Shown here: positions 7,559 through 16,410 of the stretch, one piece after another | Numbering within the stretch: position 1 is the first letter of the stretch | Layout: each line of letters starts with the position of its first letter | Assembly: GCF_003946015.1 (NCBI RefSeq) | Contig: NZ_RHNU01000001.1 | Span: forward strand, 1-64,000 | DNA from: Companilactobacillus insicii | Lineage (GTDB): Bacteria > Bacillota > Bacilli > Lactobacillales > Lactobacillaceae | Direction of reading: 5' to 3' | DNA: 64,000 nucleotides | Made by a program: the position numbers and the translations under genes | The notes under the pieces: model-generated | The model's database searches: none | What the model was told of the DNA's origin: nothing | The model's input: the letters and a program-made list of their open reading frames with translations, nothing else

Positions 7559-8900
7559 TTCACAATACTTAACGGTAACTGCATTAACACAATATTTAAA
7601 ACGTAAATTTGACGTGGATCCCTATTTGGGACACGTCTATTTAATGGGTGAAATTTCTAATTTTCGTCCAAGACCGAATTCACATCAGTATTTTTCTTTA
7701 AAGGATAATAAGGCCAAAATTTCTGCAATAATGTTTAAATCTGCTTTCAGTAAAGTCAAATTTGTACCTGAAGAGGGTATGAAGGTACTTGTGAGGGGCA
7801 GAATATCTTTGTATGAGCCAAGTGGCTCTTATCAAATATACGTGGAGTCAATGGAGCCCGATGGGTTAGGTGCGCTTTATTTGGCTTTAGAGCAATTGAA
7901 GAAAAAATTAGCTCAACAAGGTGTTTTTGATTTACCAAAAAAAGAAATATCTAAATTTCCAAAGAAAATTGCAATCGTAACCAGTCAATCAGGTGCTGTC
8001 ATCCATGATATTATGACGACTGTGGAACGTAGATGTCCAATAGTTCAACTAGTATTATTTCCAGCGCAGGTTCAAGGTGATGAAGCCGCAAAGACAATTG
8101 TTAAACAAATTAAAAGGATTAATGAGTTGGGTAGTTTTGATACCATTATCATTGGTCGTGGTGGTGGTTCGATTGAGGATCTATGGCCATTTAATGAAGA
8201 AATTGTTGCCCAAGCAATTGTCTCAAGCCAAATACCGGTTATTTCTTCAGTAGGTCATGAAACAGATACTACTATTGCTGATATGGTGGCAGATTTGCGT
8301 GCAGCAACGCCAACAGCTGCTGCTGAATTAGCGACGCCAGTTTTAAGAGATGTATTGCTACATCTGCAGGATTTAAATGTTCGAATGTATAATGCTCAAA
8401 ATAAAATTATTCAGAATTATCGCGATCAAGTAGATAATTATTCTAAAAACGGATACTTGCAACATCCAGAGCGTATTTATCAAGTTTATGTCCAAAAGTC
8501 AGATATGCTTGCACAAAGGCTTCAAAAATCTATGTCTGATCGTATAAATGAAGTTAAACAAGAATTGTATGACAAAGAAAATCGATTAGTTAGAAGTTCA
8601 CCACGTGATCAGTTACACTATTTTGACACTATGGTAAATAATTTAACTCAACGTATGTTGACTTCAGTTCGCCAACTGATTAATAGTAAAAGGAATAGAT
8701 TTGGCAATAATGTTGGAGCATTAGATTCGTTAAGTCCGTTGAAGACGTTAAGTAGAGGTTATGCAATTCCAACGAACAAAGATAATAAAATTTTAAAAAG
8801 TACTGCGGACTATAAAGTTAATGGAGAAGTTGAATTGAAAGTTATCGACGGGACTGTTACTTTAGTTACCAAGGATATAAGTGAGGAAAATAATGGCTGA
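7542..8900 (+). CDS. xseA: Exodeoxyribonuclease VII large subunit
   Basis: The 452-residue large subunit of exonuclease VII, which degrades single-stranded DNA from both ends in a complex with several XseB subunits. An N-terminal OB fold ([18 protein letters not shown] onward, about 25-110) precedes the catalytic domain, which has [28 protein letters not shown] and [28 protein letters not shown] long coiled-coil region (about 270-400) and a C-terminal segment [12 protein letters not shown] follow. It starts inside folD and overlaps xseB by 8 bases, consistent with coupled synthesis of the two subunits. Confidence 0.97.
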   Translation: MDQKDNSQYLTVTALTQYLKRKFDVDPYLGHVYLMGEISNFRPRPNSHQYFSLKDNKAKISAIMFKSAFSKVKFVPEEGMKVLVRGRISLYEPSGSYQIYVESMEPDGLGALYLALEQLKKKLAQQGVFDLPKKEISKFPKKIAIVTSQSGAVIHDIMTTVERRCPIVQLVLFPAQVQGDEAAKTIVKQIKRINELGSFDTIIIGRGGGSIEDLWPFNEEIVAQAIVSSQIPVISSVGHETDTTIADMVADLRAATPTAAAELATPVLRDVLLHLQDLNVRMYNAQNKIIQNYRDQVDNYSKNGYLQHPERIYQVYVQKSDMLAQRLQKSMSDRINEVKQELYDKENRLVRSSPRDQLHYFDTMVNNLTQRMLTSVRQLINSKRNRFGNNVGALDSLSPLKTLSRGYAIPTNKDNKILKSTADYKVNGEVELKVIDGTVTLVTKDISEENNG

Positions 8901-9132
8901 GAAGAAAAAGACATTTGAAGATAATCTGGCAGATTTGGAAGATATCGTAACAAACCTTGAAGCTGGAAACGTTCCGCTAGAGGAAGCAATGGAAAAGTTT
9001 AAAAAAGGTGTAGCTTTAAGTAAGAGCCTTGAAAAAACTTTAAATAATGCTGAAAGTACAGTTACAAAGATAATGCAACAAGATGGAACGGAAGATAATC
9101 TAACTGACGATAAGACTGAGGGTAAGGAATAG
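8893..9132 (+). CDS. xseB: Exodeoxyribonuclease VII small subunit
   Basis: A 79-residue, highly charged protein with the XseB pattern [29 protein letters not shown]. It forms the helical partner of XseA. The start is ATG 8893 behind GTGAGGA (8881-8887); the GTG at 8881 would consume that ribosome site. It overlaps the end of xseA and is followed after 2 bases by ispA. The acidic tail after residue 60 looks unstructured. Confidence 0.95.
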   Translation: MAEKKKTFEDNLADLEDIVTNLEAGNVPLEEAMEKFKKGVALSKSLEKTLNNAESTVTKIMQQDGTEDNLTDDKTEGKE

Positions 9133-9134
9133 TC

Positions 9135-9983
9135 ATGGATATTAAAGATTTTAAAAAATTTCATGAGAAAGTGTTGCCTGAATTCAACGAGTTTTTAAAT
9201 AACAAAATCAATTCAGAAATCAAGCAGCCAGTTCTTCGTGATTCAATGCTTTATTCAATTGATGCTGGTGGTAAGCGTGTGCGTCCAATGTTGATGCTAG
9301 CGGTTGTTTATTCATGCGGAGTTAAGTTAGAAGACTTGCACGAATATTACGATATTGCCGGTGCAATTGAGCTAATTCATACCTATTCGTTAATTCATGA
9401 CGATTTACCAGAAATGGACAATGATGATTATCGTCGAGGGAAATTATCAAATCACAAAAAATTTGGCGTGGGTCCTGCAGTTCTAGCAGGTGACGGATTA
9501 TTGACACAAGCATTCTATTGGATTGCTAAGTCTAGTTTAGATACAAGTAAACGTATGGCTGCTGTCAGAATCTTGGCACATAATGCTGGTCCAATGGGGA
9601 TGGTTGCCGGTCAAATGACAGACATCACTAAAGAAGATCGTCAATTGAATGAAGAAGAATTAACGGATCTTCACAGACAAAAAACATCTGACCTAATTGT
9701 TGCAGCAATTACTATCGGTGCCTTTTGTGCAGATCATAGTTTGTCTACTAATTTAGTAGAGTATGCAAATAAAGTTGGATTAGCTTTTCAAGTGAAAGAC
9801 GACTTGGATGATTTTGGAAGTAAGGAAGACATTGACAAAAATACTTTTCCTAATTTAATTGGTGAAGATGCAACTAAACAAAGATTACATGGCTTAGTAA
9901 AAGATGCGTTGAATGCAGTATTGAAGGAAGAAAAGTTTGATAAAAACTTGATGGTGAGTTTTTTGGACTATTTTAAGGATTAG
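9135..9983 (+). CDS. ispA: Farnesyl diphosphate synthase (geranyltranstransferase)
   Basis: This prenyltransferase condenses isopentenyl diphosphate with allylic diphosphates to give farnesyl diphosphate. The 282-residue protein carries the first aspartate-rich motif HDDLPEMDNDDYRRG at about 88-102 and the second, KDDLDDFGS, around 221-229. GGKRVRP (45-51) is the substrate diphosphate-binding segment. The product feeds UppS, encoded at 57206. It follows xseB closely and precedes tlyA, the common Firmicute order. Confidence 0.96.
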   Translation: MDIKDFKKFHEKVLPEFNEFLNNKINSEIKQPVLRDSMLYSIDAGGKRVRPMLMLAVVYSCGVKLEDLHEYYDIAGAIELIHTYSLIHDDLPEMDNDDYRRGKLSNHKKFGVGPAVLAGDGLLTQAFYWIAKSSLDTSKRMAAVRILAHNAGPMGMVAGQMTDITKEDRQLNEEELTDLHRQKTSDLIVAAITIGAFCADHSLSTNLVEYANKVGLAFQVKDDLDDFGSKEDIDKNTFPNLIGEDATKQRLHGLVKDALNAVLKEEKFDKNLMVSFLDYFKD

Positions 9984-9992
9984 GTGAAAAGA

Positions 9993-10817
9993 TTGGCAAA
10001 AAAAAGAGTAGATGTTTTATTAGTGGAACAAAATTTATTCGAGTCACGTGAACAAGCAAAGCGTTCTATTATGGCGGGAGAAGTATACAATCAGGATAAT
10101 TTGCGCTTTGATAAGCCAGGTGAAAAAATTGATCCAGACACAATCCTTCACGTTGTTCAAGGAGCACATAGTAAATATGTGAGTCGCGGTGGATACAAAT
10201 TAGAAAAAGCTGTGAATTCATTTGGAATCGATTTGACTGACAAGATTTGTTTAGATATTGGTTCTTCAACTGGTGGATTTACTGATGTTGCTTTACAAAA
10301 TGGAGCAAAATTAGTTTATGCTTTGGACGTTGGATACAATCAGCTGGCTTGGAAGCTCAGAAGTGATGATAGAGTTGTTGTAATGGAACGTGTAAACTTT
10401 CGTTACAGCAAGCCTGAGGATTTTCATAAAGGGTTGCCACAGTTTGCAATGACAGATGTTTCTTTTATATCTCTTGAATTGATTTTGCCACCGATGTTTA
10501 ACATTATTTTACCTGGATCGGAAGCCGTCTGCTTAATTAAGCCACAATTTGAGGCTGGTCCTGAGAATGTTGGAAAACATGGAATTGTTCGCGATCATAA
10601 AGTCCACAAAATGGTACTGGAAAAGATATTAGATTTTGCAAAAGAAACAGGGTTTATTGTTAAAGGATTAGATTTTTCACCTATTAAGGGTGGAGAAGGT
10701 AATATTGAATTCTTAATGAATATAAAAAAACCAGAAACAGATCAAGAAGGCGAAATCTTAGACAATGTATCTATAAGTGATACTATGGAAGCTGCTTATT
10801 CAAGTTTGAACAAATAG
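9993..10817 (+). CDS. tlyA: TlyA-family S4-domain rRNA methyltransferase (YqxC type)
   Basis: The protein has an N-terminal S4 RNA-binding domain (KKRVDVLLVEQNLFESREQA) and a FtsJ/RrmJ-like methyltransferase domain with LDIGSSTGGFTDVALQNGA as SAM-binding motif I. Mycobacterial TlyA methylates 2'-O of cytidines in both rRNAs; the haemolysin name is historical, and the target in lactobacilli is not established. The start is taken as TTG 9993 with AGGTGA 5 bases upstream, giving 274 residues. A GTG at 9984 would add three residues and is the main alternative. recN follows after 11 bases; argR, often found between the two, is absent. Confidence 0.9.
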   Translation: MAKKRVDVLLVEQNLFESREQAKRSIMAGEVYNQDNLRFDKPGEKIDPDTILHVVQGAHSKYVSRGGYKLEKAVNSFGIDLTDKICLDIGSSTGGFTDVALQNGAKLVYALDVGYNQLAWKLRSDDRVVVMERVNFRYSKPEDFHKGLPQFAMTDVSFISLELILPPMFNIILPGSEAVCLIKPQFEAGPENVGKHGIVRDHKVHKMVLEKILDFAKETGFIVKGLDFSPIKGGEGNIEFLMNIKKPETDQEGEILDNVSISDTMEAAYSSLNK

Positions 10818-10828
10818 GTGAAGTATAC

Positions 10829-12526
10829 ATGCTGAAAGAATTAATAATTAATAATTTTGCTATCATTAGTGAATTACAAATTGATTTCAAAAGTGGAATG
10901 ACATCTTTAACAGGTGAAACAGGTGCTGGTAAGTCTATTATCATTGACGCGTTGGGCCTGTTAGTAGGTAGTCGCTCTTCTGTTGACTTTATTCGTACAG
11001 GTCAAGATAACTTAAAAGTGCAGGGATTATTTGAAGTCAGTTCAAATAGTCCTGTTTTTGCTATTTTGGATAAATACGGAATAGATCATGCAGATAAGTC
11101 TATAATTATAAAGCGTGAAATAAATCGTAAGGGACGTAATGTTTGCCGATTGAATGAAGAATTAGTTAATACAACAACTCTGAAAGAAATTGGCAAATAC
11201 TTAGTCGAGATACATGGCCAAAATCAACAGCAGGAATTATTAGATGAAGACAATCATATTGATATTTTGGACAAATTTGCGGATGAAAAGCTAGAACAGC
11301 TCTTAATTCAATATCGAGAATTATTTTATTCATATCAAGAAAAAAGGGCTAGACTTCGTGCAATTCAAAAGGATTCACAAAATTTAGCTCAAAGAATTGA
11401 TATGCTAAAATTTCAGACTGAGGAAATTGATAGTACACAAATCAAGCAAGGTGAGGATGATCTTCTAGAAGAAGAAAAAAATCATTTGGCTAATTTTGAA
11501 AAAATAAGTAGTGCTTTGCAAGAAAGTTATCGTACTTTATCTGAAAATAATATTGGAGTTGTTGATGCGTTAGGTAGTGTTCGTGAACAGTTGGACGATA
11601 TTAGTGGTTATGACAAAGTATATAAGGAATTATACGATTCCATTAATGGAGCTTACTACCAAGTTCAGGATGACATGTCGACAATTTCTGACCAGTTAGA
11701 TAGTCTGGATTTTGATGAAGGTCGATTAGATGAAATTCAAAAACGTCTGATAGTATTAGATAATTTGAAGAAAAAGTATGGACCTACTCTTGATGAAGTT
11801 ATTCAGTTTGGGATTGAGGCCCATGATGAGTTATCTAAAATTGATATTGATGACTCAGCGGAAGCAAAGCTGGTTCAAGATATTAAAGATGATCAAACGA
11901 TGTTAATGAAGCTTGGTAAAGAATTATCTGATGAAAGACATCAGGTAGCAACTGGATTGGAAAAGGCAATTAATTATCAACTAAAAGAGTTGTATATGAA
12001 AAATGCTAGATTTGATGTTGGCTTTAAAACGTTAAATGAGGATTCATTAACTGAAAAGGGTATTGATCAAATTAGATTTAACTTAAAAACTAATGTTGGT
12101 GAAGATTTCAAGCCTTTAGCAAAAGTAGCATCTGGTGGTGAATTGTCACGTGTTATTTTGGCATTCGAAGCAATCATCGCTGAAAAAATGAATGTGGAAA
12201 CGATAATTTTTGATGAAATTGATACCGGTGTTAGCGGTCGTGTAGCCCAAGCTATTGGTGATAAGATATATCGAGTTGCTCAAGCTGTTCAGGTTCTATG
12301 TATTACTCATTTACCACAAGTTGCTGCAATGAGTGATCGTCAATTCCAGATAGAAAAAAAGACCACTAAGAACAAAACTTCAACTTCAGTTTCGTTACTT
12401 AATGATCATGAAAGAATTGATGCAATATCGTTGATGTTGGCTGGTACTAAGGTTACAGATCTTACCAAGGAACATGCTCAAGAGTTACTTGAATTAGCTC
12501 AAGGTGAACAGAAGAGGCTAGATTAA
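10829..12526 (+). CDS. recN: DNA repair protein RecN
   Basis: RecN is an SMC-like ATPase acting early at double-strand breaks. The 565 residues comprise an N-terminal ATPase half with Walker A GETGAGKS (29-36), a coiled-coil centre (about 150-370) and a C-terminal half with ASGGELSRVILAFEAI (signature) and IIFDEIDTGVSG (Walker B). No LexA box is visible immediately upstream, so it appears to be transcribed with the folD-tlyA run. Its last 9 bases overlap the end of a convergent, SOS-controlled gene on the minus strand, and no terminator separates them. Confidence 0.97.
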   Translation: MLKELIINNFAIISELQIDFKSGMTSLTGETGAGKSIIIDALGLLVGSRSSVDFIRTGQDNLKVQGLFEVSSNSPVFAILDKYGIDHADKSIIIKREINRKGRNVCRLNEELVNTTTLKEIGKYLVEIHGQNQQQELLDEDNHIDILDKFADEKLEQLLIQYRELFYSYQEKRARLRAIQKDSQNLAQRIDMLKFQTEEIDSTQIKQGEDDLLEEEKNHLANFEKISSALQESYRTLSENNIGVVDALGSVREQLDDISGYDKVYKELYDSINGAYYQVQDDMSTISDQLDSLDFDEGRLDEIQKRLIVLDNLKKKYGPTLDEVIQFGIEAHDELSKIDIDDSAEAKLVQDIKDDQTMLMKLGKELSDERHQVATGLEKAINYQLKELYMKNARFDVGFKTLNEDSLTEKGIDQIRFNLKTNVGEDFKPLAKVASGGELSRVILAFEAIIAEKMNVETIIFDEIDTGVSGRVAQAIGDKIYRVAQAVQVLCITHLPQVAAMSDRQFQIEKKTTKNKTSTSVSLLNDHERIDAISLMLAGTKVTDLTKEHAQELLELAQGEQKRLD

Positions 12527-12841
12527 GTTAATTGATTTGATTTGACTTAATTCAATGATTTTGAAGAATGAATTATTTACTTTAAGAATATATTTATTTT
12601 TATTGATTCGTCTAATCAGCTTGCCATGAAACTGTTCATCGTTTACCATAGTTACAATAATAGAATATTGTTTTTGAAGACTTTGTCTAGCAAAGATATC
12701 GAGTTGCTTAAGAGGCATTTGCTTGAGTTGGGAAGCTGTTCTGCCAATCTTGAAATCAAAGTTTCTGTCAATAAATGTGGCAGTACTACTAATAATGGTT
12801 TTGGCTAGTGTGTTATTAATGTGCGATTGTTTTACTTGCAT
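12518..12841 (-). CDS. SOS-controlled small protein, possibly YolD-like
   Basis: A 107-residue protein with a basic, helical first half (about 1-58) and a beta-rich second half (about 58-107) ending IIELSQIKSINLI. The second half follows the hydrophobic pattern of YolD-like proteins, small partners of Y-family polymerases in Firmicutes. The usual DRGMxKW start of that family is missing, so the match is tentative. The gene is well supported: the ribosome site GGGGAGGG lies 8 bases before the ATG, there is a TTGCTT-N17-TATAAT promoter, and two LexA boxes lie at 12857-12870 and 12884-12897. It should be induced by DNA damage. It converges on recN with a 9-base overlap. No polymerase gene is next to it. 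Function unknown. Confidence 0.8.
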   Translation of the reverse strand: MQVKQSHINNTLAKTIISSTATFIDRNFDFKIGRTASQLKQMPLKQLDIFARQSLQKQYSIIVTMVNDEQFHGKLIRRINKNKYILKVNNSFFKIIELSQIKSINLI

Positions 12842-12856
12842 GTTTGGAACCCTCCC

Positions 12857-12870
12857 CGAACGCTTGTTTG
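12857..12870. promoter_or_regulatory. LexA box 2, in the leader of the minus-strand gene
   Basis: CGAACGCTTGTTTG matches the Firmicute LexA consensus CGAAC-N4-GTTCG at all positions but one. It lies downstream of the -10 element, in the 5' leader, just ahead of the ribosome site of the 12518-12841 gene. Confidence 0.8.
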
Positions 12871-12877
12871 TGTCTCT

Positions 12878-12906
12878 ATTATACGAACCTCTGTTCGTTT
12901 AAGCAA
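12878..12906 (-). promoter_or_regulatory. Promoter of the SOS-controlled gene
   Basis: On the minus strand TTGCTT (12906-12901) and TATAAT (12883-12878) are exactly 17 bases apart. The spacer holds a perfect LexA box, so repressor binding would directly block RNA polymerase. Confidence 0.88.
12884..12897. promoter_or_regulatory. LexA box 1, inside the promoter spacer
   Basis: CGAACCTCTGTTCG is a perfect palindrome-type LexA (DinR) operator. It sits between the -35 and -10 elements of the minus-strand gene, abutting the -10. Its centre is 27 bases from that of the second box. Confidence 0.92.
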
Positions 12907-13019
12907 CTATATTTTAATTTTTCTTAATTTATTTTTCTTTCTAACGGCTCAAAGTCTTGAAAACACAATGAATCTATTGCATTATAGATATCATAATATA
13001 GATAAGTAGGGATAGTTAA

Positions 13020-13631
13020 ATGTCAACAAGGGGAATGTTAATCGTATTGTCAGGTCCTTCCGGTGTGGGTAAAGGAACTGTTAGAAAAGCAATGTTAAAG
13101 AAGTCATCAATCAGATTTGATTATTCAGTTTCGATGACCACTCGCAATATGCGACCTGGAGAAGTTGATGGGGTCGATTATTATTTCCGAACAAATGAAG
13201 AGTTCGAAGAAGAAATTAAAAATGGTGGAATGTTGGAGTACGCTAAGTACGTTGACCATTATTATGGTACGCCTTTGAAATATGTTAACGAAAAATTAGA
13301 TGCAGGTATCGATGTGTTGCTGGAAATTGAAGTTAATGGTGCAATGCAAGTTCGTGAGAAGATGCCTGACGGCGTATTTGTGTTTCTTACACCTCCTGAT
13401 CTTCCAAGTTTACGTCGTCGTATTACACATCGTGGAACAGACGATATTAAGACGATTGACAAACGAATGGAACAGGCAAAAAAGGAAATTGAAATGATGT
13501 CAAACTATGACTATGCCGTAGTTAATGATAAAATACCTAATGCAGTCAAAAAAATTGAAGGTATAATTAGAAGTGAACACTTAAGAGTGCCACGTGTAAT
13601 TGACAAATATAAAAAAATAATAGGAGAATGA
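13020..13631 (+). CDS. gmk: Guanylate kinase
   Basis: The enzyme phosphorylates GMP to GDP. The 203-residue protein has the P-loop [10 protein letters not shown] (11-20), the GMP-binding region [21 protein letters not shown], and the lid region [11 protein letters not shown]. The ATG follows TAGGGAT. It is paired with rpoZ, which starts 4 bases after its stop, the conserved Firmicute gmk-rpoZ-priA order. The region upstream is shared with the divergent SOS gene; I could not place a convincing plus-strand promoter there, although TTGAAA at 12957-12962 is a possible -35. Confidence 0.97.
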   Translation: MSTRGMLIVLSGPSGVGKGTVRKAMLKKSSIRFDYSVSMTTRNMRPGEVDGVDYYFRTNEEFEEEIKNGGMLEYAKYVDHYYGTPLKYVNEKLDAGIDVLLEIEVNGAMQVREKMPDGVFVFLTPPDLPSLRRRITHRGTDDIKTIDKRMEQAKKEIEMMSNYDYAVVNDKIPNAVKKIEGIIRSEHLRVPRVIDKYKKIIGE

Positions 13632-13635
13632 TAAT

Positions 13636-13890
13636 ATGATTATTTATCCATCAATCGACAAATTATTAGATAGAGTGGACTCACGTTACTCCTTAGCTGT
13701 ATTGGCAGCTAAGAGAGCTCATGAATTAGAGAACGGTGACATTGAGTTGTTAAGCAAGTATGAATCACCAAGAACTATTGGTAAGGCATTCGAAGAAATT
13801 GCTGATGACAAAATTGAAATCGATCCTAACTCAATCCTTCTTGAAAAAGAAGCTGAAAAAGTTGAAGAAGAGAAAAAAGAAGAAGACTAA
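13636..13890 (+). CDS. rpoZ: RNA polymerase omega subunit
   Basis: At 84 residues it has the family pattern [28 protein letters not shown] and a conserved [13 protein letters not shown] segment. Omega assists assembly of the beta' subunit into RNA polymerase. The C-terminal 15 residues are highly acidic and lysine-rich (EEKKEED-type) and probably disordered. A good ribosome site (AGGAG) lies in the gmk-rpoZ junction, and a terminator follows at 13900-13941. Confidence 0.96.
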   Translation: MIIYPSIDKLLDRVDSRYSLAVLAAKRAHELENGDIELLSKYESPRTIGKAFEEIADDKIEIDPNSILLEKEAEKVEEEKKEED

Positions 13891-13899
13891 ATAATTATT

Positions 13900-13941
13900 T
13901 CCTTCACTGATTGTCGACAAGATGATAGTGAAGGATTTTTT
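13900..13941 (+). terminator. Terminator after rpoZ
   Basis: TCCTTCACT (13900-13908) pairs perfectly with AGTGAAGGA (13927-13935), followed by T6. The loop contains a second small palindrome (TTGTCGACAA, 13911-13920). priA starts about 30 bases further on with no clear promoter, so readthrough is likely. Confidence 0.85.
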
Positions 13942-13971
13942 GTTAGTAGATTAATTAGGTGGTGAGAAGTT

Positions 13972-16386
13972 ATGACAGTTGCAGAAGTCGTCGTTGATGT
14001 TCCGACCATGCAGACCAATCGGCCGTTTGAATATGCAATACCTGATCAACTAGAAAATGTTGTAGTTCCAGGTATGAGAGTAGAAGTTTCATTTGGTCGT
14101 GGTAAAAGAAAAGTTCAAGGTTTTGTTATGAAAGTTAAGGATAAGAGTAACTTCTCAGGAAAACTTAAACCGATCAACCGTGTTATTGATGTACGTCCAG
14201 TACTAACTCCTGAAATGTTAAAACTGTCGTATTGGTTAGCAGATCAAACTTATTCTTTTCAAATATCTTGTTTACAGACTATGTTACCTAGTGTTATGCG
14301 TGCAAAGTATAAGCAATTTGTTGAACCAAAAGAAGAATATGTAGACGATCCTGACGTAAATAAATTATTGGACGGACATGAATCCTTAGAAATCACATCT
14401 CAAACGACGGATGAAACAATTCAAATCATTAATCATTTAAGGCGCCAGAATAAAATTGAAATTAACTATGTGGTTGAGAATCAAGCTAAGCAATTACATC
14501 GTCAAGCTGTGACTACCGAACTGAATCCTATTCAATTACGTGAAAAAAGGAAAGAACTGCGTAGTAACGCTAAGTCACAATTAAAACTGATTAATTTTTT
14601 GATTGACCATTTGAATGACTTACCATTTGAAATGAGTGAACTAGAAAGTAGTGAAGATATTAGTCGTTCAACCATAAAAACAGCTGAAAAAAATGATATT
14701 TTAAAAATTGTAGAAATCACAAAAAGACGTAAACCTGTTGGGATTACGCCAGAGAAGACGACAAAATTAAATCTTACAGATGAACAGCAACAGGCAGTTG
14801 ATATGATTACTACTGCAATTGATAAATCTCAACCAGAAACATTTTTAATTGAAGGTGTTACTGGTAGTGGAAAAACAGAAGTATATTTACAATCAATTGA
14901 ACAAGCGTTGAATCAAGGTCGTTCAGCATTAATGTTAGTTCCAGAAATTTCATTGACACCACAAATGGTTAATCGTGTTACTGGTAGATTTGGTAATAAA
15001 GTGGCAGTTTTGCATAGTGGATTGTCTAATGGTGAACGATATGATGAATGGTCACGAATTGAGAATGGCAGTGTAAAAGTTGTAGTCGGCGCTCGTAGTG
15101 CTGTTTTTGCGCCATTAAAAAATATTGGACTGATTATCATTGATGAAGAGCATGAAGCTAGTTATAAGCAAGATGATAACCCACGTTATCATGCTAGGGA
15201 TGTTGCACAATGGAGAGCTCAGCAACACAAATGTCCGGTAGTTCTTGGAAGTGCAACACCTAGCTTAGAATCCCGCGCCCGTGCTCAAAAGGGTGTTTAT
15301 CAACTTATCTATATGAAAAAACGTGTTAATGACCATCCACTTCCACATGTTCAGATTATCGATATGCGAGATGCTGAAAATTCAGCTGTAAAGGGTGATA
15401 TTTCCCCTTTGTTACAAGATAATTTGTATCGTGCAGTAAAACGTGGTGAACAAGCAATAGTATTACTTAACCGTAGGGGATACTCATCATTTATGATGTG
15501 TCGTGAATGTGGATTTACTTTAAAGTGTCCCAATTGTGATGTTTCGCTAACGTACCATAAGGATTTATCAAAGATGAAATGTCATTATTGTGGCCATGAG
15601 GAGCCAGTTCCAACTGTTTGTCCAAATTGTCAAAGTACTAAAATTGGATTTTATGGTACTGGTACACAAAATATTGAGCGTCAATTAAATGAATTATTAC
15701 CACAAGCTCGAGTTTTGCGTATGGATGTTGACACGACACGTCGTAAGGGTGCACATGCCAAAATTATTAAAGCTTTTGGGGATCACAAGGCAGATATTTT
15801 ATTGGGTACACAAATGATTGCTAAAGGCTTAGATTTTCCGGATGTTACGTTAGTTGGAGTGGTAAATGCTGATACAACGTTAAGTATCTCGGATTATCGT
15901 GCGAGTGAGAGAACATTTCAGTTATTGACACAAGTAAGTGGTCGAGCAGGTCGAGCTGATAAAGAGGGACATGTAATTATTCAAACTTATAACCCTGATC
16001 ATTATGCAATTAAAGATGCTGCGGTACAGGATTATGAAACTTTTTATAAACAAGAAATGTATTTGCGTCATCAATCTAATTACACACCGTATTATTTCAC
16101 CACTTTAATTAGTGTTTCTCATAAAGATGAAGGACAGGCGCTTAAGCAAAGTTATTGGTTGAAAAGACAATTACAATCAGCGTTGTCAGATCATTCAATA
16201 CTATTAGGTCCAAGTCCTACGATGATTTCTCGTAAACAGAATAAATATTATTACCAAATTATTGTAAAATATAAGAATGAGCCACAATTGCATCAAAAAT
16301 TACTAGATATTTTAAATGATACTCAAGCAGATACAAAAAAAGGTTTTAATATTGCAATTGATAATGAACCACAGCACATTGATTAA
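13972..16386 (+). CDS. priA: Primosomal protein N', replication restart helicase
   Basis: PriA reloads the replisome at stalled forks. In 804 residues it shows an N-terminal DNA-binding domain, Walker A GVTGSGKTE (295-303), the Walker B DEEH at 391-394, and a zinc-binding block with eight cysteines (C510, C513, C519, C522, C537, C540, C550, C553). The helicase C region includes GTQMIAKGLDFPDV and QVSGRAGRADKEG. The ATG follows GGTGGTGAG. It heads the run priA-fmt-rsmB-stp-pknB-rsgA-rpe-thiN. Confidence 0.97.
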   Translation: MTVAEVVVDVPTMQTNRPFEYAIPDQLENVVVPGMRVEVSFGRGKRKVQGFVMKVKDKSNFSGKLKPINRVIDVRPVLTPEMLKLSYWLADQTYSFQISCLQTMLPSVMRAKYKQFVEPKEEYVDDPDVNKLLDGHESLEITSQTTDETIQIINHLRRQNKIEINYVVENQAKQLHRQAVTTELNPIQLREKRKELRSNAKSQLKLINFLIDHLNDLPFEMSELESSEDISRSTIKTAEKNDILKIVEITKRRKPVGITPEKTTKLNLTDEQQQAVDMITTAIDKSQPETFLIEGVTGSGKTEVYLQSIEQALNQGRSALMLVPEISLTPQMVNRVTGRFGNKVAVLHSGLSNGERYDEWSRIENGSVKVVVGARSAVFAPLKNIGLIIIDEEHEASYKQDDNPRYHARDVAQWRAQQHKCPVVLGSATPSLESRARAQKGVYQLIYMKKRVNDHPLPHVQIIDMRDAENSAVKGDISPLLQDNLYRAVKRGEQAIVLLNRRGYSSFMMCRECGFTLKCPNCDVSLTYHKDLSKMKCHYCGHEEPVPTVCPNCQSTKIGFYGTGTQNIERQLNELLPQARVLRMDVDTTRRKGAHAKIIKAFGDHKADILLGTQMIAKGLDFPDVTLVGVVNADTTLSISDYRASERTFQLLTQVSGRAGRADKEGHVIIQTYNPDHYAIKDAAVQDYETFYKQEMYLRHQSNYTPYYFTTLISVSHKDEGQALKQSYWLKRQLQSALSDHSILLGPSPTMISRKQNKYYYQIIVKYKNEPQLHQKLLDILNDTQADTKKGFNIAIDNEPQHID

Positions 16387-16410
16387 CGTAAATAAAGTGA
16401 GGAATATTAA

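Noticed and set aside
12626-13009. Open frames on the plus strand inside and upstream of the SOS gene (12626-12808 and 12821-13009).
   Set aside because: They lack ribosome sites, and one runs through the LexA boxes and promoter. The minus-strand gene explains the region with full signals.
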